Positions 17,963-26,139 of a stretch of DNA of 64,000 bases are shown piece after piece; positions within the stretch are counted from its first letter, which is position 1; each line of letters opens with the position of its first letter. The DNA is from DASYKT01 sp035995185. GTDB lineage: Bacteria > Acidobacteriota > Blastocatellia > Pyrinomonadales > Pyrinomonadaceae. The notes beneath the pieces are model-generated. The model searched no databases and was not told the origin of the DNA. It saw only the letters and a program-made list of their open reading frames with translations. The translations under genes and the position numbers were made by a program. The stretch lies in assembly GCA_035995185.1 (NCBI GenBank), contig DASYKT010000061.1, forward strand, positions 62,001 through 126,000, written 5' to 3'.

Positions 17963-20900
17963 TTATTTTTCCTTGATCGAACGGTCCGAGGTTGCATCCG
18001 GCAGAAACGCGTTTGGCACGGCTTTATCGCCTGACAAACCGAATTGCTGGCTAAAAAAGCCGCTGGTTGACCGCATCGCAAACCACATTCCGTTCGACGG
18101 CCGGTAGATCGCGAAGTCCGTTTTTCCATCGCCGTCGTAATCGCCCGGTGTCGGGCGGTCATCCGCGTATCCCCATGCATAAACCGTAGCGGAAGAATCG
18201 CCGCTATTAAAGATACGCCAGAAACCGTCTCGAAATACGGCCGCATCGGTCTTTCCGTCACCGTCATAATCACCCAGAACGGGAATGTCGCCGGGCTGTC
18301 CCCAGGGATGAGCGTAGAACCAACCGTTGACGCTGCTCATATACCAGATGACGCCGTCCGACGGCCTGAAGATGGTCGGGTCGGCCTTGCCGTCGCCGTC
18401 GAAATCGGCGATCAAAGGGATATCCCCGGGCAAGCCAAACTGGACGTTCGAGATAACGCCGGTCGAACCTTTACGGCACCATGCTCCGGTCGACGGTTGG
18501 AAATAGACAAAATCAGCTTTACCATCGCCGTCGAAATCCGAGGGCATCGGGATGTCGTCGGTAGTTCCCCAGTAGGTGAGCGCGACTGTTTCGCTGCCGC
18601 TATTGAAATACCACCATTGCCCATCGCGGTAAATGCCCAGATCGGTCATGCCGTCGCCGTCATAGTCAGCCGGGGCCAGGCGGTCCGTATCTATTCCCCA
18701 GTGGAATATGGAAAGCCCGGCTGTACTCCGGTCCAGATACCAGTTGCCTTCCCAGGGCCGGAAAATGCCAACATCCGTCCGCCCGTCACCATCGAAATCG
18801 AATGGCGTCCGCCCATCGGTAAGCCGCGCAACATACGAGCGATTCTCGCCCGCGCCATTAGCCCCGATGACCGTAAAGCCGCCGCCGACCAGAACTCGGC
18901 CTTCGCTGTCCGCCGCCAGGCATAGCACCTCGTCATTAAGGTTATAGGTCGTCGATGCAAAGCTGCCGTCCTCGTCGAGCTGCAACAGATTCTTGGCGGG
19001 CTGTCCGCTTATTGTGAGCGTGAACTTGCCGCCGGCAAAGATCTTTCCGTTTGGCAGCACCAGCAAGGCATTGATGATACCGCCCGGAATCGACAGCGAA
19101 TTAAACGAAGCGTCCGGGCTTCCGTCCGGATTCAGCCTTTTGACCGTGCCGGGTGAACCTCCGTTTGCGGATCTGCCGACCAAAATTTTACCGTTCGGAA
19201 GCAAAGCAAGCGTCGGTCTTAGCCTGCCTTTTTCTTCAGTGTATGGAAAGGCCGAGTCGGCGCTTCCGTTGGCGTTGAGACGAGCGATAAACGTTCTGTC
19301 ACCCGTGAAATCTGGATCATGCGAGCCTGCGACAACAATTTTCCCGTCAGGCTGCAACACCAAATCGTCAATAAACATGTCCGGCGAAGAACCGTTGAGC
19401 ACCGAGGTAAACGAAGTGTCGCGCGAGCCATCCTCGTTGAACTTTAACGGGCCTACCGGTCCGAAACCGTTCAATCGCGAAATTCCGATCATCAGCTTGC
19501 CGTCGCTGAAAGTTATGAGGGGGTTTCTTCCCGCTCCGACGATCACGGACCAATCATGGATCGTCTCGGTTAAATTAAAAGTGGTATCGATGCTGCCGTC
19601 TGAATTAAGACGCACCAGATTTTTTTTCGCCACACCGTCCTGAACATAATCAAACCAGCCGGAAACGACGATTTTGCCGTTCGCCAGCGCGTGAATATGA
19701 TAAACGTCGGTAATTAGCGAAAAACGATTTCCGCTTCCGCTCGTATTGATCTGAAACGATGGGTCGACCGACGAATCGGCGTTTAGCCGCGCTATTTTAG
19801 GACAAGTGATATTGTTTATCAGATCAAACTTTCCGCCGAGAAAAACTTTCCCGTTCGAAAGCGGTTCGATAGCTCTGATGCTCCCGGGCAACATAGTTTG
19901 AAATGCGACGCCCCCGGGATTAAACGTCGGGTCGGGCACACCGCCGGGTGTTAAGCGAATAAAATTATTTATGCCTTGAGTGGTGGTAGCGGTATAGTAA
20001 TCACCGGTGATAACGCCGCCGTTGGGTTGAACGGTAAAGGAAAATCCGAACGAGTGATGCGTGTATTGAGTGAATGAAGGATCAGCCGTGCCGTCTGGCA
20101 GAAACCGGTAGAATGTTGCTGCCGAACTGTTTCCCGCCCAAAGAGTTATTTTGCCGTCACCGGCGACCGTGAACGCGCCCGGAATCAGCGATTGAAAACT
20201 GTTATCGATGCCGCCGTTTTCGTTTAATCGCCTGACACGATCGATCAAGTACAGGATCTTATTGTCAGGCTGGACGGCCAGGCCGCTGATCGAGTTTCCG
20301 GTGGTCAGAAGAGCCGTAAAGGACAGGTCTTCCATACCGTTTTCATTTAAGCGGAAGATCCGCACGCCGCTGTCTCCGACGATCAGCCGATTGCCCTGAG
20401 CAGCCATATATATATTTGAGCCACAGCAGGTACCCGTAAAATTAAAAGAGCTATCGAACGAACCGTTGTCGTTTAGGCGAACGATCTTGCGGGTGCCTTG
20501 CGGAGTTTGAAAAGATCCGTTCAGCAGGATCCTGCCGAGAGAATCAAGGGTGAGACTGGACACCGAGCTGCCCTGGGTGAAATTGAAGCTTGTATCTAAT
20601 GTGCCGTCGGCGTTAAGGCGAAGCATACTTTTCGGAGCTTGCCCGCTTACGACCATATCACTGCATGCCAAAATGATCTTTCCGTTCGGCTGGGTAAGGA
20701 TCCTCGATCCCAAACCGCCGCAATTGTCCTCCGAAGTAATGAGTTGGTTGTTAAAGGTCGTATCGAGCGAACCGTCGGCGTTAAGGCGCACGAAGTTTCC
20801 GGTCGGTACCCGATTATAAGAATTAAAAAGCCCGTATGCCAGGATCTTTCCGTCCGGCAATGTCTGCAGTTGATTCACGATCTTACCGTCGTATAAATTC

Positions 20901-21085
20901 GCTACAATATTCGGGTTAAACGAAGGATCGACCCGATCCAAAATGCTGTGCCCGGCGTAGATCGAGTGGCTGAAAACGATAATTACGAGAAACAGCAAAA
21001 CTATCCTCATATTTATGACATCGAGGGTTGAAACACCCTTTAAAATATTTGTCCTGCCGTTATTTGCCGGTTTAATGCTCTTCAT
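17963..21085 (-). CDS. Exported delta-60 repeat protein with C-terminal FG-GAP propeller
   Basis: The product (1040 residues) starts with a short positive segment and a hydrophobic export helix (MRIVLLFLVIIVFSHSIYAG). It then has more than ten delta-60 repeats of about 55-60 residues, recognisable by pairs such as LRLNADGTLDTSFN and QPNGKIILA. The last about 280 residues are six FG-GAP blades with FDGDGKAD/YDGDGKTD motifs, the same module as at 2404 and 35394. The start at 21085 is chosen because GAGGAAAAAG precedes that ATG; a longer frame to 21259 and an internal start at the hydrophobic helix are the alternatives. It is probably a surface or secreted protein. It is divergent from an AraC-family regulator gene, which may control it. 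Confidence 0.83.
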   Translation of the reverse strand: MKSIKPANNGRTNILKGVSTLDVINMRIVLLFLVIIVFSHSIYAGHSILDRVDPSFNPNIVANLYDGKIVNQLQTLPDGKILAYGLFNSYNRVPTGNFVRLNADGSLDTTFNNQLITSEDNCGGLGSRILTQPNGKIILACSDMVVSGQAPKSMLRLNADGTLDTSFNFTQGSSVSSLTLDSLGRILLNGSFQTPQGTRKIVRLNDNGSFDSSFNFTGTCCGSNIYMAAQGNRLIVGDSGVRIFRLNENGMEDLSFTALLTTGNSISGLAVQPDNKILYLIDRVRRLNENGGIDNSFQSLIPGAFTVAGDGKITLWAGNSSAATFYRFLPDGTADPSFTQYTHHSFGFSFTVQPNGGVITGDYYTATTTQGINNFIRLTPGGVPDPTFNPGGVAFQTMLPGSIRAIEPLSNGKVFLGGKFDLINNITCPKIARLNADSSVDPSFQINTSGSGNRFSLITDVYHIHALANGKIVVSGWFDYVQDGVAKKNLVRLNSDGSIDTTFNLTETIHDWSVIVGAGRNPLITFSDGKLMIGISRLNGFGPVGPLKFNEDGSRDTSFTSVLNGSSPDMFIDDLVLQPDGKIVVAGSHDPDFTGDRTFIARLNANGSADSAFPYTEEKGRLRPTLALLPNGKILVGRSANGGSPGTVKRLNPDGSPDASFNSLSIPGGIINALLVLPNGKIFAGGKFTLTISGQPAKNLLQLDEDGSFASTTYNLNDEVLCLAADSEGRVLVGGGFTVIGANGAGENRSYVARLTDGRTPFDFDGDGRTDVGIFRPWEGNWYLDRSTAGLSIFHWGIDTDRLAPADYDGDGMTDLGIYRDGQWWYFNSGSETVALTYWGTTDDIPMPSDFDGDGKADFVYFQPSTGAWCRKGSTGVISNVQFGLPGDIPLIADFDGDGKADPTIFRPSDGVIWYMSSVNGWFYAHPWGQPGDIPVLGDYDGDGKTDAAVFRDGFWRIFNSGDSSATVYAWGYADDRPTPGDYDGDGKTDFAIYRPSNGMWFAMRSTSGFFSQQFGLSGDKAVPNAFLPDATSDRSIKEK

Positions 21086-21289
21086 CTTTTTCCTCGCAAG
21101 TTTAATTGGTAAGTTTTCTTTTTTTCCCAAAGCTCGCCGGTTCCGCCGGCTCAGGTTGTTTTGTTGTGCAAAGTTAGCATTAAAGATCCGCGCAAAACTA
21201 TCATAAAATTGCGAATCCTGTCGGATTGTTGCGCCGACATTGCGAAAAGGGCGGACCAAAAAAGCAAAAAAACACTTTACTTTTTGGGA

Positions 21290-21295
21290 TATAAT
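21290..21295 (+). promoter_or_regulatory. Possible -10 element of the araC-family gene
   Basis: A perfect TATAAT lies 27 bases before the ATG at 21322. The bases where the -35 should be are an A-run without resemblance to TTGACA, so an activated promoter is possible but not shown. Confidence 0.35.
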
Positions 21296-21321
21296 AGGTA
21301 AATCAAATATATCTGTTATAT

Positions 21322-22224
21322 ATGAAGCGGAAAACGATGGAAAACATTGACGAGGGCAGAACCAAAACCAGCTACAACTGGCGCGGCGATTGGATAGTGA
21401 ACAGCCGAGACCTCTGGCAGAATCTGAAGGTCATCCGCAACCGTCACCACATTCGCGAATCTTACATCAAGCCCGACAAACTGATCTATCATTTGATTAC
21501 CGTTTATATGGGCGCGCCTTCGCGCCAGCAGGCTTGTCTTTCCGGGCGCAATTTCAACATTTTGCAGACCGCCGGAAATGTCGCGGTAATTTCCGCCGCC
21601 ACGGCTCTGCAGTCCTGGTACGACGAAGCTGAGCAGGACGATATTTACCTGCATCTCGAACCCGAATTTATTAAGACGGTCGCGGCGGGCGCGGATATGA
21701 ACCCGGACAAGGTCGAGATCATAACGACGCTCGATTCGCGCAGTCCGTCCATCGAAACGATGGCGCGGATGGCGTTTGACGAGCTGCAGCGCGGACCCGA
21801 CGTCATGGCCGGAAATCTCTACGCCGATTCACTCGCCAATCTGCTCGCCGTGCAGCTCCTGCGCGAATATTCGTCGGAAAGAATGCCCGCCGAGCGCCGC
21901 TATGTCAACGGCCTGACGAACAGAAAGCTGACCCAGGTTTTAGATCTGATCGAGAGCGATCTGGCGGAAGATCTGCCGCTCAGAGTTTTGGCCAACACAG
22001 CCGGTTTGAGCGAGTATCATTTTCTGCGGATGTTCAAGCAGGCGACCGGCTACACGCCGCATCAATACGTTATCAACCAGCGCATCGAACGCGCCAAAGA
22101 CCTGCTGCGCAAAACCGACATCAGCATCACGGAGATCGCTTACCTGCTCGGCTTTTCCACCCCCGCGCATTTTACCCATCACTTTCGCCGCAAGACCGGA
22201 GTTACCCCGAGCGCGATGCGCTAG
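21322..22224 (+). CDS. AraC-family transcriptional regulator
   Basis: The 300-residue product has the classic C-terminal AraC/XylS DNA-binding region at about residues 205-300. It contains two helix-turn-helix units: LRVLANTAGLSEYHFLRMFK, and ITEIAYLLGFSTPAHFTHHF, followed by RRKTGVTPSAMR. The N-terminal about 190 residues include YMGAPSRQQACLSGR and are a sensing domain whose ligand cannot be told. It is divergent from the delta-60 gene across about 235 bases, so autoregulation or control of that neighbour is plausible but unproven. An in-frame ATG at 21337 is an alternative start. Confidence 0.9.
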   Translation: MKRKTMENIDEGRTKTSYNWRGDWIVNSRDLWQNLKVIRNRHHIRESYIKPDKLIYHLITVYMGAPSRQQACLSGRNFNILQTAGNVAVISAATALQSWYDEAEQDDIYLHLEPEFIKTVAAGADMNPDKVEIITTLDSRSPSIETMARMAFDELQRGPDVMAGNLYADSLANLLAVQLLREYSSERMPAERRYVNGLTNRKLTQVLDLIESDLAEDLPLRVLANTAGLSEYHFLRMFKQATGYTPHQYVINQRIERAKDLLRKTDISITEIAYLLGFSTPAHFTHHFRRKTGVTPSAMR

Positions 22225-22275
22225 AAATTTGCAAGTTAAGCAGTGTAAGTGTTTTTGAAGTTTTCCAATTAAAGG

Positions 22276-23187
22276 TTGAAATCGAAAATCGTCACTTCAG
22301 ACTCCTACGATTGTTTTTGGAAAAAGTTATGGCAAGAAAAGTTTGCCCCTATGTGCCAAAGGGATCATCCCGAAGATGTTATGGATTGTCCCAATCATGA
22401 TCCTGGTGAAGAAATAACGATTCTTGATTATTCTTTGGAAGAGTTAAGGAATAAAGGAATTTTAGATACAGAACTAAAAAATAAAGTGCTCGAGCTTTTA
22501 CAGTGTCCGATCAATTGGAGTGAAATTGCATCCGGTCATCCTATCGTTGATTCTCTGACAAATTATTGGAAGGAGGTAGCCGTAGAGTGCTTGAGTGATC
22601 TCGTTAAGGAGAAATCGGAGTCAATGGGAGAAATGATCGGAACATACAACGACGAGATTTTTGACCCTGAAAAAATATATATCGAAAGTTTTGTCGATTA
22701 TTTTGGTCCATCTGCAATGTTGTTGGAAGATGATGATTTAGAGAAAGAGTTTCCCTTAATCGAAGAGTGGATTGAAAAATCCAGGATGGAGTATAGGCGT
22801 AGGGTTTATAGGTTTGAAAAAATGAGAATGCTGACCACCCAGCAACAACAAAAGCATTTTATTCCCTACAATTTATCAGATAACGCAATAAGAGAAAAAA
22901 CCCGAAAGGGTAACCAAGTTTCTCTTTTTTACAAGAGTATAACCCCCGAAAAACTGGAACAATTTATTTGGCTTGTTTTAGATGAAACATGGCGACTCCT
23001 TCTTAATGCCAAATACGAAAAGTTATACGTCGATGTTATTAAGATCATCGGGGCATCCAAAGGCAAGGACACAAGCTATATTTGCTTTAAATTAGATCTA
23101 AACACTCCTAGCGCCCATGCGCATCCCATAATAAAAGAAGATATTCCGCCTGATCAGAGTATTTCTATCTGGGACAATTTACAGTGA
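22276..23187 (+). CDS. AT-rich orphan protein of unknown function
   Basis: The frame runs from a TTG at 22276 (303 residues) and is bounded upstream by an in-frame TAA at 22270, so the true start is this TTG or a later codon. No signal peptide or membrane helix is apparent. The protein is acidic and mixed alpha/beta, with several Glu/Lys-rich helices (FPLIEEWIEKSRMEYRRRV) and phrases such as LEQFIWLVLDETWRLLLNAK. The base composition is clearly more AT-rich than the flanking genes, which suggests recent acquisition. I recognise no family. Confidence 0.6.
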   Translation: MKSKIVTSDSYDCFWKKLWQEKFAPMCQRDHPEDVMDCPNHDPGEEITILDYSLEELRNKGILDTELKNKVLELLQCPINWSEIASGHPIVDSLTNYWKEVAVECLSDLVKEKSESMGEMIGTYNDEIFDPEKIYIESFVDYFGPSAMLLEDDDLEKEFPLIEEWIEKSRMEYRRRVYRFEKMRMLTTQQQQKHFIPYNLSDNAIREKTRKGNQVSLFYKSITPEKLEQFIWLVLDETWRLLLNAKYEKLYVDVIKIIGASKGKDTSYICFKLDLNTPSAHAHPIIKEDIPPDQSISIWDNLQ

Positions 23188-23297
23188 AATTCTTCAACAG
23201 TTTAAGTATTATGCAGCAATCTTGGACTCGCGACGCTCAATAACACGTGCCCGATTTTTAACATTAGTAACGGCACCTTTGGCAGCTGAATGATATT

Positions 23298-23365
23298 TTG
23301 TGTGTTTAGTGTGATTCGTGGTTAAAATAGAGGAAATTTGCCGCGTACCACACAAAAACACGAAC
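23298..23365. repeat. Dispersed palindromic repeat, TTCGTGG family, copy 1
   Basis: Contains TTTAGTGTGATTCGTGGTTA and, in opposite sense nearby, CACACAAAAACACGAAC. Related copies occur at 26037-26128, 31320-31405 and 63484-63576. Confidence 0.65.
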
Positions 23366-23591
23366 AAATTTTGGCTGGCCGGCAGGTTGTCTGTTTACGG
23401 GGCAACGCCAATCCCATCACAAAAATACACCGAATATCGTGAATAAAATTAAACCAATGACGACCAAAGCTCCTGGCTGAGTTATGCTTTCAGGTGGCCT
23501 GAGGTCAGGGAAGAGCGGCCGACAGCTGAATTTCCTGATCTCAATGTTCTTTTTAATTTAATCAGAGGATTTGTGAATTTTACGCGATTTC

Positions 23592-23648
23592 TGGCGCAAA
23601 AGTGGCGCAGGTGGGGCAGTGGCGCAGGGTGGCGCAGTGCGCCACCAG
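23592..23648. repeat. Degenerate short tandem repeat of TGGCGCA
   Basis: Four TGGCGCA units spaced 4-10 bases apart plus a related GGTGGGGCA, ending in the inverted unit TGCGCCA. Too short and irregular for a CRISPR array. Confidence 0.55.
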
Positions 23649-23844
23649 CGAAATGGCTGCAGATTTTAGTTCTAAACCGTTATCGGCAGAAGCTGGCGGC
23701 AATTAACGACTTTAGAGACAAAGTCATTAGTAATGGATAAGTTGTCGCTCAAAAAAGTCCAATAGACTCCCTACATCTGCTTTTGTAAAATTATAATAAT
23801 GATAAAAAGAATTCATAGATGGTTATACGTGCAAAGGGGAGAGA

Positions 23845-24939
23845 ATGGAAACAGAAACCAGGCAGGAAAAAGTTGCCGAGCTTAAACAGGACGAAGACAT
23901 CCGGCGTGAGTTGGAGCAGGCGACGGAAACGGCGGAACCGGAAAAGCCCGAAACCGGCGATAGTTATAAATTCCAGATAGGCATTTATATTTTGCTGATA
24001 GTGGGTTTGGCGGTGCTTTACTATCTGCTGCGGCTCGGGTTTTTTGAATTTGCGACAGACCTGATACGTGATGAAGCGCGGCGGGGAATTGTCATAATGT
24101 TTTTGCGCCGGGCGGCCGTGGGTGCCATTGCGATCCTGATCGTACTGATGGCGACTAAACTTGTCAGGGTTTTTCTGCTTCGTCCGATAAAGAACGGCGC
24201 CGCGCGGTACAATCTTCGCCGGGTGGTCAATCTGATCGCCGGCCTGCTTACGGCGCTGATCGTGGTTTCCGTGCTTTTTGCCGACTGGTACACGGCGGTT
24301 GTTTCCCTGGGGCTGATCTCATTGGTATTGGGCTTTGCGCTGCAAACGCCGATCACCAGTTTTATCGGCTGGATCTATATTCTGGTCCGCGTTCCTTACC
24401 AGGTGGGCGACCGGATAAAGATCGAAGACGCGACCGGCGACGTCATCAGCGTCAGCTATCTTGATACCACGCTGTGGGAATTTGGCGGCGATTATCTTTC
24501 GACCGATCACCCCAGCGGCCGCGTGATAAAATTTCCCAACTCAAAAGTTCTCGACACCACTATTTACAATTATTCCTGGTCACTTTTTCCCTACATCTGG
24601 ACGGAAATAAAATTTAACGTGGCGTACCAGAGCGATCTGGAATTTGTCGCGCGCGTGATGCGCGAGGCCGCCGCCGAAGAAGTGGGCAAGGAAATGATGG
24701 AGCGGGTGCGGACCTACCGGGAACTGCTGAGGCAAACGCCGGTCGATCAGTTTGAGGTTCAGGAATATCCGACGGTAGTTTTTCGCATCAGCAGCAATAC
24801 CTGGATCGAGGCGATAGTCCGCTACCTGGTAAATCCGAAAAGCGCCGGCGTCGTCAAAAACCGGCTTATCAAAAAGATGCTGGAAGAGCTAAACGCCGAA
24901 CCCGACCGCGTGATGTTTCCCAAAGACAATATGCGCTAG
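23845..24939 (+). CDS. MscS-family mechanosensitive ion channel
   Basis: A 364-residue inner-membrane protein with an acidic, coiled-coil-like N-terminus (residues 1-40) and four hydrophobic segments at about 44-62, 92-112, 129-146 and 150-180. The last of these is the MscS pore helix region (GLISLVLGFALQTPITSFIG), followed by the conserved beta domain (RVPYQVGDRIKIEDATGDV and VIKFPNSKVLDTTIYNYS). It should open under membrane tension to release solutes. The start is preceded by AAAGGGGAGAGA. Its TAG stop overlaps the TAG stop of the convergent gene within a shared CTAG at 24936-24939. Selectivity and gating details cannot be inferred. Confidence 0.92.
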   Translation: METETRQEKVAELKQDEDIRRELEQATETAEPEKPETGDSYKFQIGIYILLIVGLAVLYYLLRLGFFEFATDLIRDEARRGIVIMFLRRAAVGAIAILIVLMATKLVRVFLLRPIKNGAARYNLRRVVNLIAGLLTALIVVSVLFADWYTAVVSLGLISLVLGFALQTPITSFIGWIYILVRVPYQVGDRIKIEDATGDVISVSYLDTTLWEFGGDYLSTDHPSGRVIKFPNSKVLDTTIYNYSWSLFPYIWTEIKFNVAYQSDLEFVARVMREAAAEEVGKEMMERVRTYRELLRQTPVDQFEVQEYPTVVFRISSNTWIEAIVRYLVNPKSAGVVKNRLIKKMLEELNAEPDRVMFPKDNMR

Positions 24940-26006
24940 TTCACGTTAAAGCCGGCGGGCGGATTGCCAAAAAGCGCGTCGGTTTGCCAGGCGGCAGCGT
25001 TATATTGCCCGTCGCCGGCGCCGAGAATTTTTGCCGGTATGATCATTCGCACGCCGCCCAGCTTTGCGTTTTTGGCGATCATGTTATCGACGATCTTTCC
25101 GTCACTACCTACGGTGAATTTTATCGAACGGGCCGGCTGGCCGTCGCGCATCACCCTGATCTCATATTCGCCGGGATTTTTATCGAGAAAAAAATGTTCC
25201 GCGTAGCTGTTGTTGCTCGAGCTTTTATTAAAGCCGCGAACCCTGGCAAAAGTGAACTCCCAGATCGCCCAGCGATGGCTTGGCTCGTCGGCGCCGGAAG
25301 TAAAGACCTGTTTTTGCGCATAGCTCGAGCCGGATTGCTGACCGATCTGTTTTCCGTTCAAAAATAAAAGCGCTTCCAGCTTCGAAGAATCCGCCGCGCC
25401 GCGCAGGCAGACTTGCGCCGCGAGCTGCGGCACGTCTTCATCCGAGGCGGGGTTTAACCATACGTACGCCAGCGGAAGATGCCAATCGTAATCGACAAAA
25501 ACATCTTTCTTGCCTTTGTAATCGGGAATTTTCTGGTCGAGCAAATATGTTCCCACGCGAAACTTTCCGGCAAACAAAGTGGATTCAGCGCCGGACGCCG
25601 GTTTTAGCTTGATGCGAAATGGAATCAACCCTTCGCTAAGAATGGCTTTTTTCTCGAGCGCGTCATCTGAGATTTCCATCGAAACGGTCTCAAACTCATC
25701 GTCGCCGAGAGTGGGCGTCCGCATGTCGTATTTCAGCCATTGCTTTCCATCCGGCGTATCGAATTCGACAAAGATCTTGTCACCGCTTCCGATCGGTCCC
25801 AGCACGTCGAATTGAATTTTCGGCACCCAGCTATAAGTATTGTAAACAGGCTCGGCCGCCGCCGGATTTTTCCAGTAACGCAAATAGCGTTTGGGCGTGA
25901 TCTGGATGGTGCGTTTAAGAAGCGTCATCTCGGCGGCATGGGCCGAGGCGGATAAGAACGCCGCCAGGAATAAAAAGAAAATAGCTTTTTTCACAATATT
26001 CTCCAT
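24936..26006 (-). CDS. Exported protein of unknown function
   Basis: A 356-residue protein with a signal peptide (MENIVKKAIFFLFLAAFLSA, cleavage probably after SAHA). The mature part looks like repeated beta domains (IFVEFDTPDGKQWLKYDMRT, LFLNGKQIGQQSGSSYAQKQ, YEIRVMRDGQPARSIKFTV), perhaps two Ig-like sandwiches, with a single cysteine region at QVCLRGAAD. No enzymatic motif is seen. It is transcribed towards the MscS gene, with a 4-base stop-stop overlap. A palindromic repeat of the TTCGTGG family lies just upstream, between it and the kinase gene. The family is not recognised by name. Confidence 0.75.
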   Translation of the reverse strand: MENIVKKAIFFLFLAAFLSASAHAAEMTLLKRTIQITPKRYLRYWKNPAAAEPVYNTYSWVPKIQFDVLGPIGSGDKIFVEFDTPDGKQWLKYDMRTPTLGDDEFETVSMEISDDALEKKAILSEGLIPFRIKLKPASGAESTLFAGKFRVGTYLLDQKIPDYKGKKDVFVDYDWHLPLAYVWLNPASDEDVPQLAAQVCLRGAADSSKLEALLFLNGKQIGQQSGSSYAQKQVFTSGADEPSHRWAIWEFTFARVRGFNKSSSNNSYAEHFFLDKNPGEYEIRVMRDGQPARSIKFTVGSDGKIVDNMIAKNAKLGGVRMIIPAKILGAGDGQYNAAAWQTDALFGNPPAGFNVN

Positions 26007-26036
26007 TCAAAAAATGCCGTATCAGCCTGGATGGTC

Positions 26037-26128
26037 TTTAGTGTGCTTCGTGGTTAATTCTGCCATATCGTTATCAAATCAATAAGACTATAGCCACGAA
26101 TCGCACTAAACACACAAACAATTACAAG
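26037..26128. repeat. Dispersed palindromic repeat, TTCGTGG family, copy 2
   Basis: TTTAGTGTGCTTCGTGGTTA faces TAGCCACGAATCGCACTAAA across about 45 bases, making a long imperfect stem between two minus-strand genes. Confidence 0.8.
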
Positions 26129-26139
26129 TGGACGGTTTA

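Larger units (their letters stand above)
23188..23844. other. Gene-free region with a dispersed repeat and a TGGCGCA cluster
   Basis: About 650 bases without a supported gene. It holds a copy of the CCACGAA/TTCGTGG palindrome family (23298-23365) and a cluster of TGGCGCA units (23592-23648). A TATAAT at 23792-23797 lies about 48 bases before the MscS gene, but no good -35 is visible. Confidence 0.6.

Noticed and set aside
23592..23648. TGGCGCA units as a CRISPR array
   Set aside because: Units of 7 bases with spacers of 4-10 bases and no cas genes in the window.
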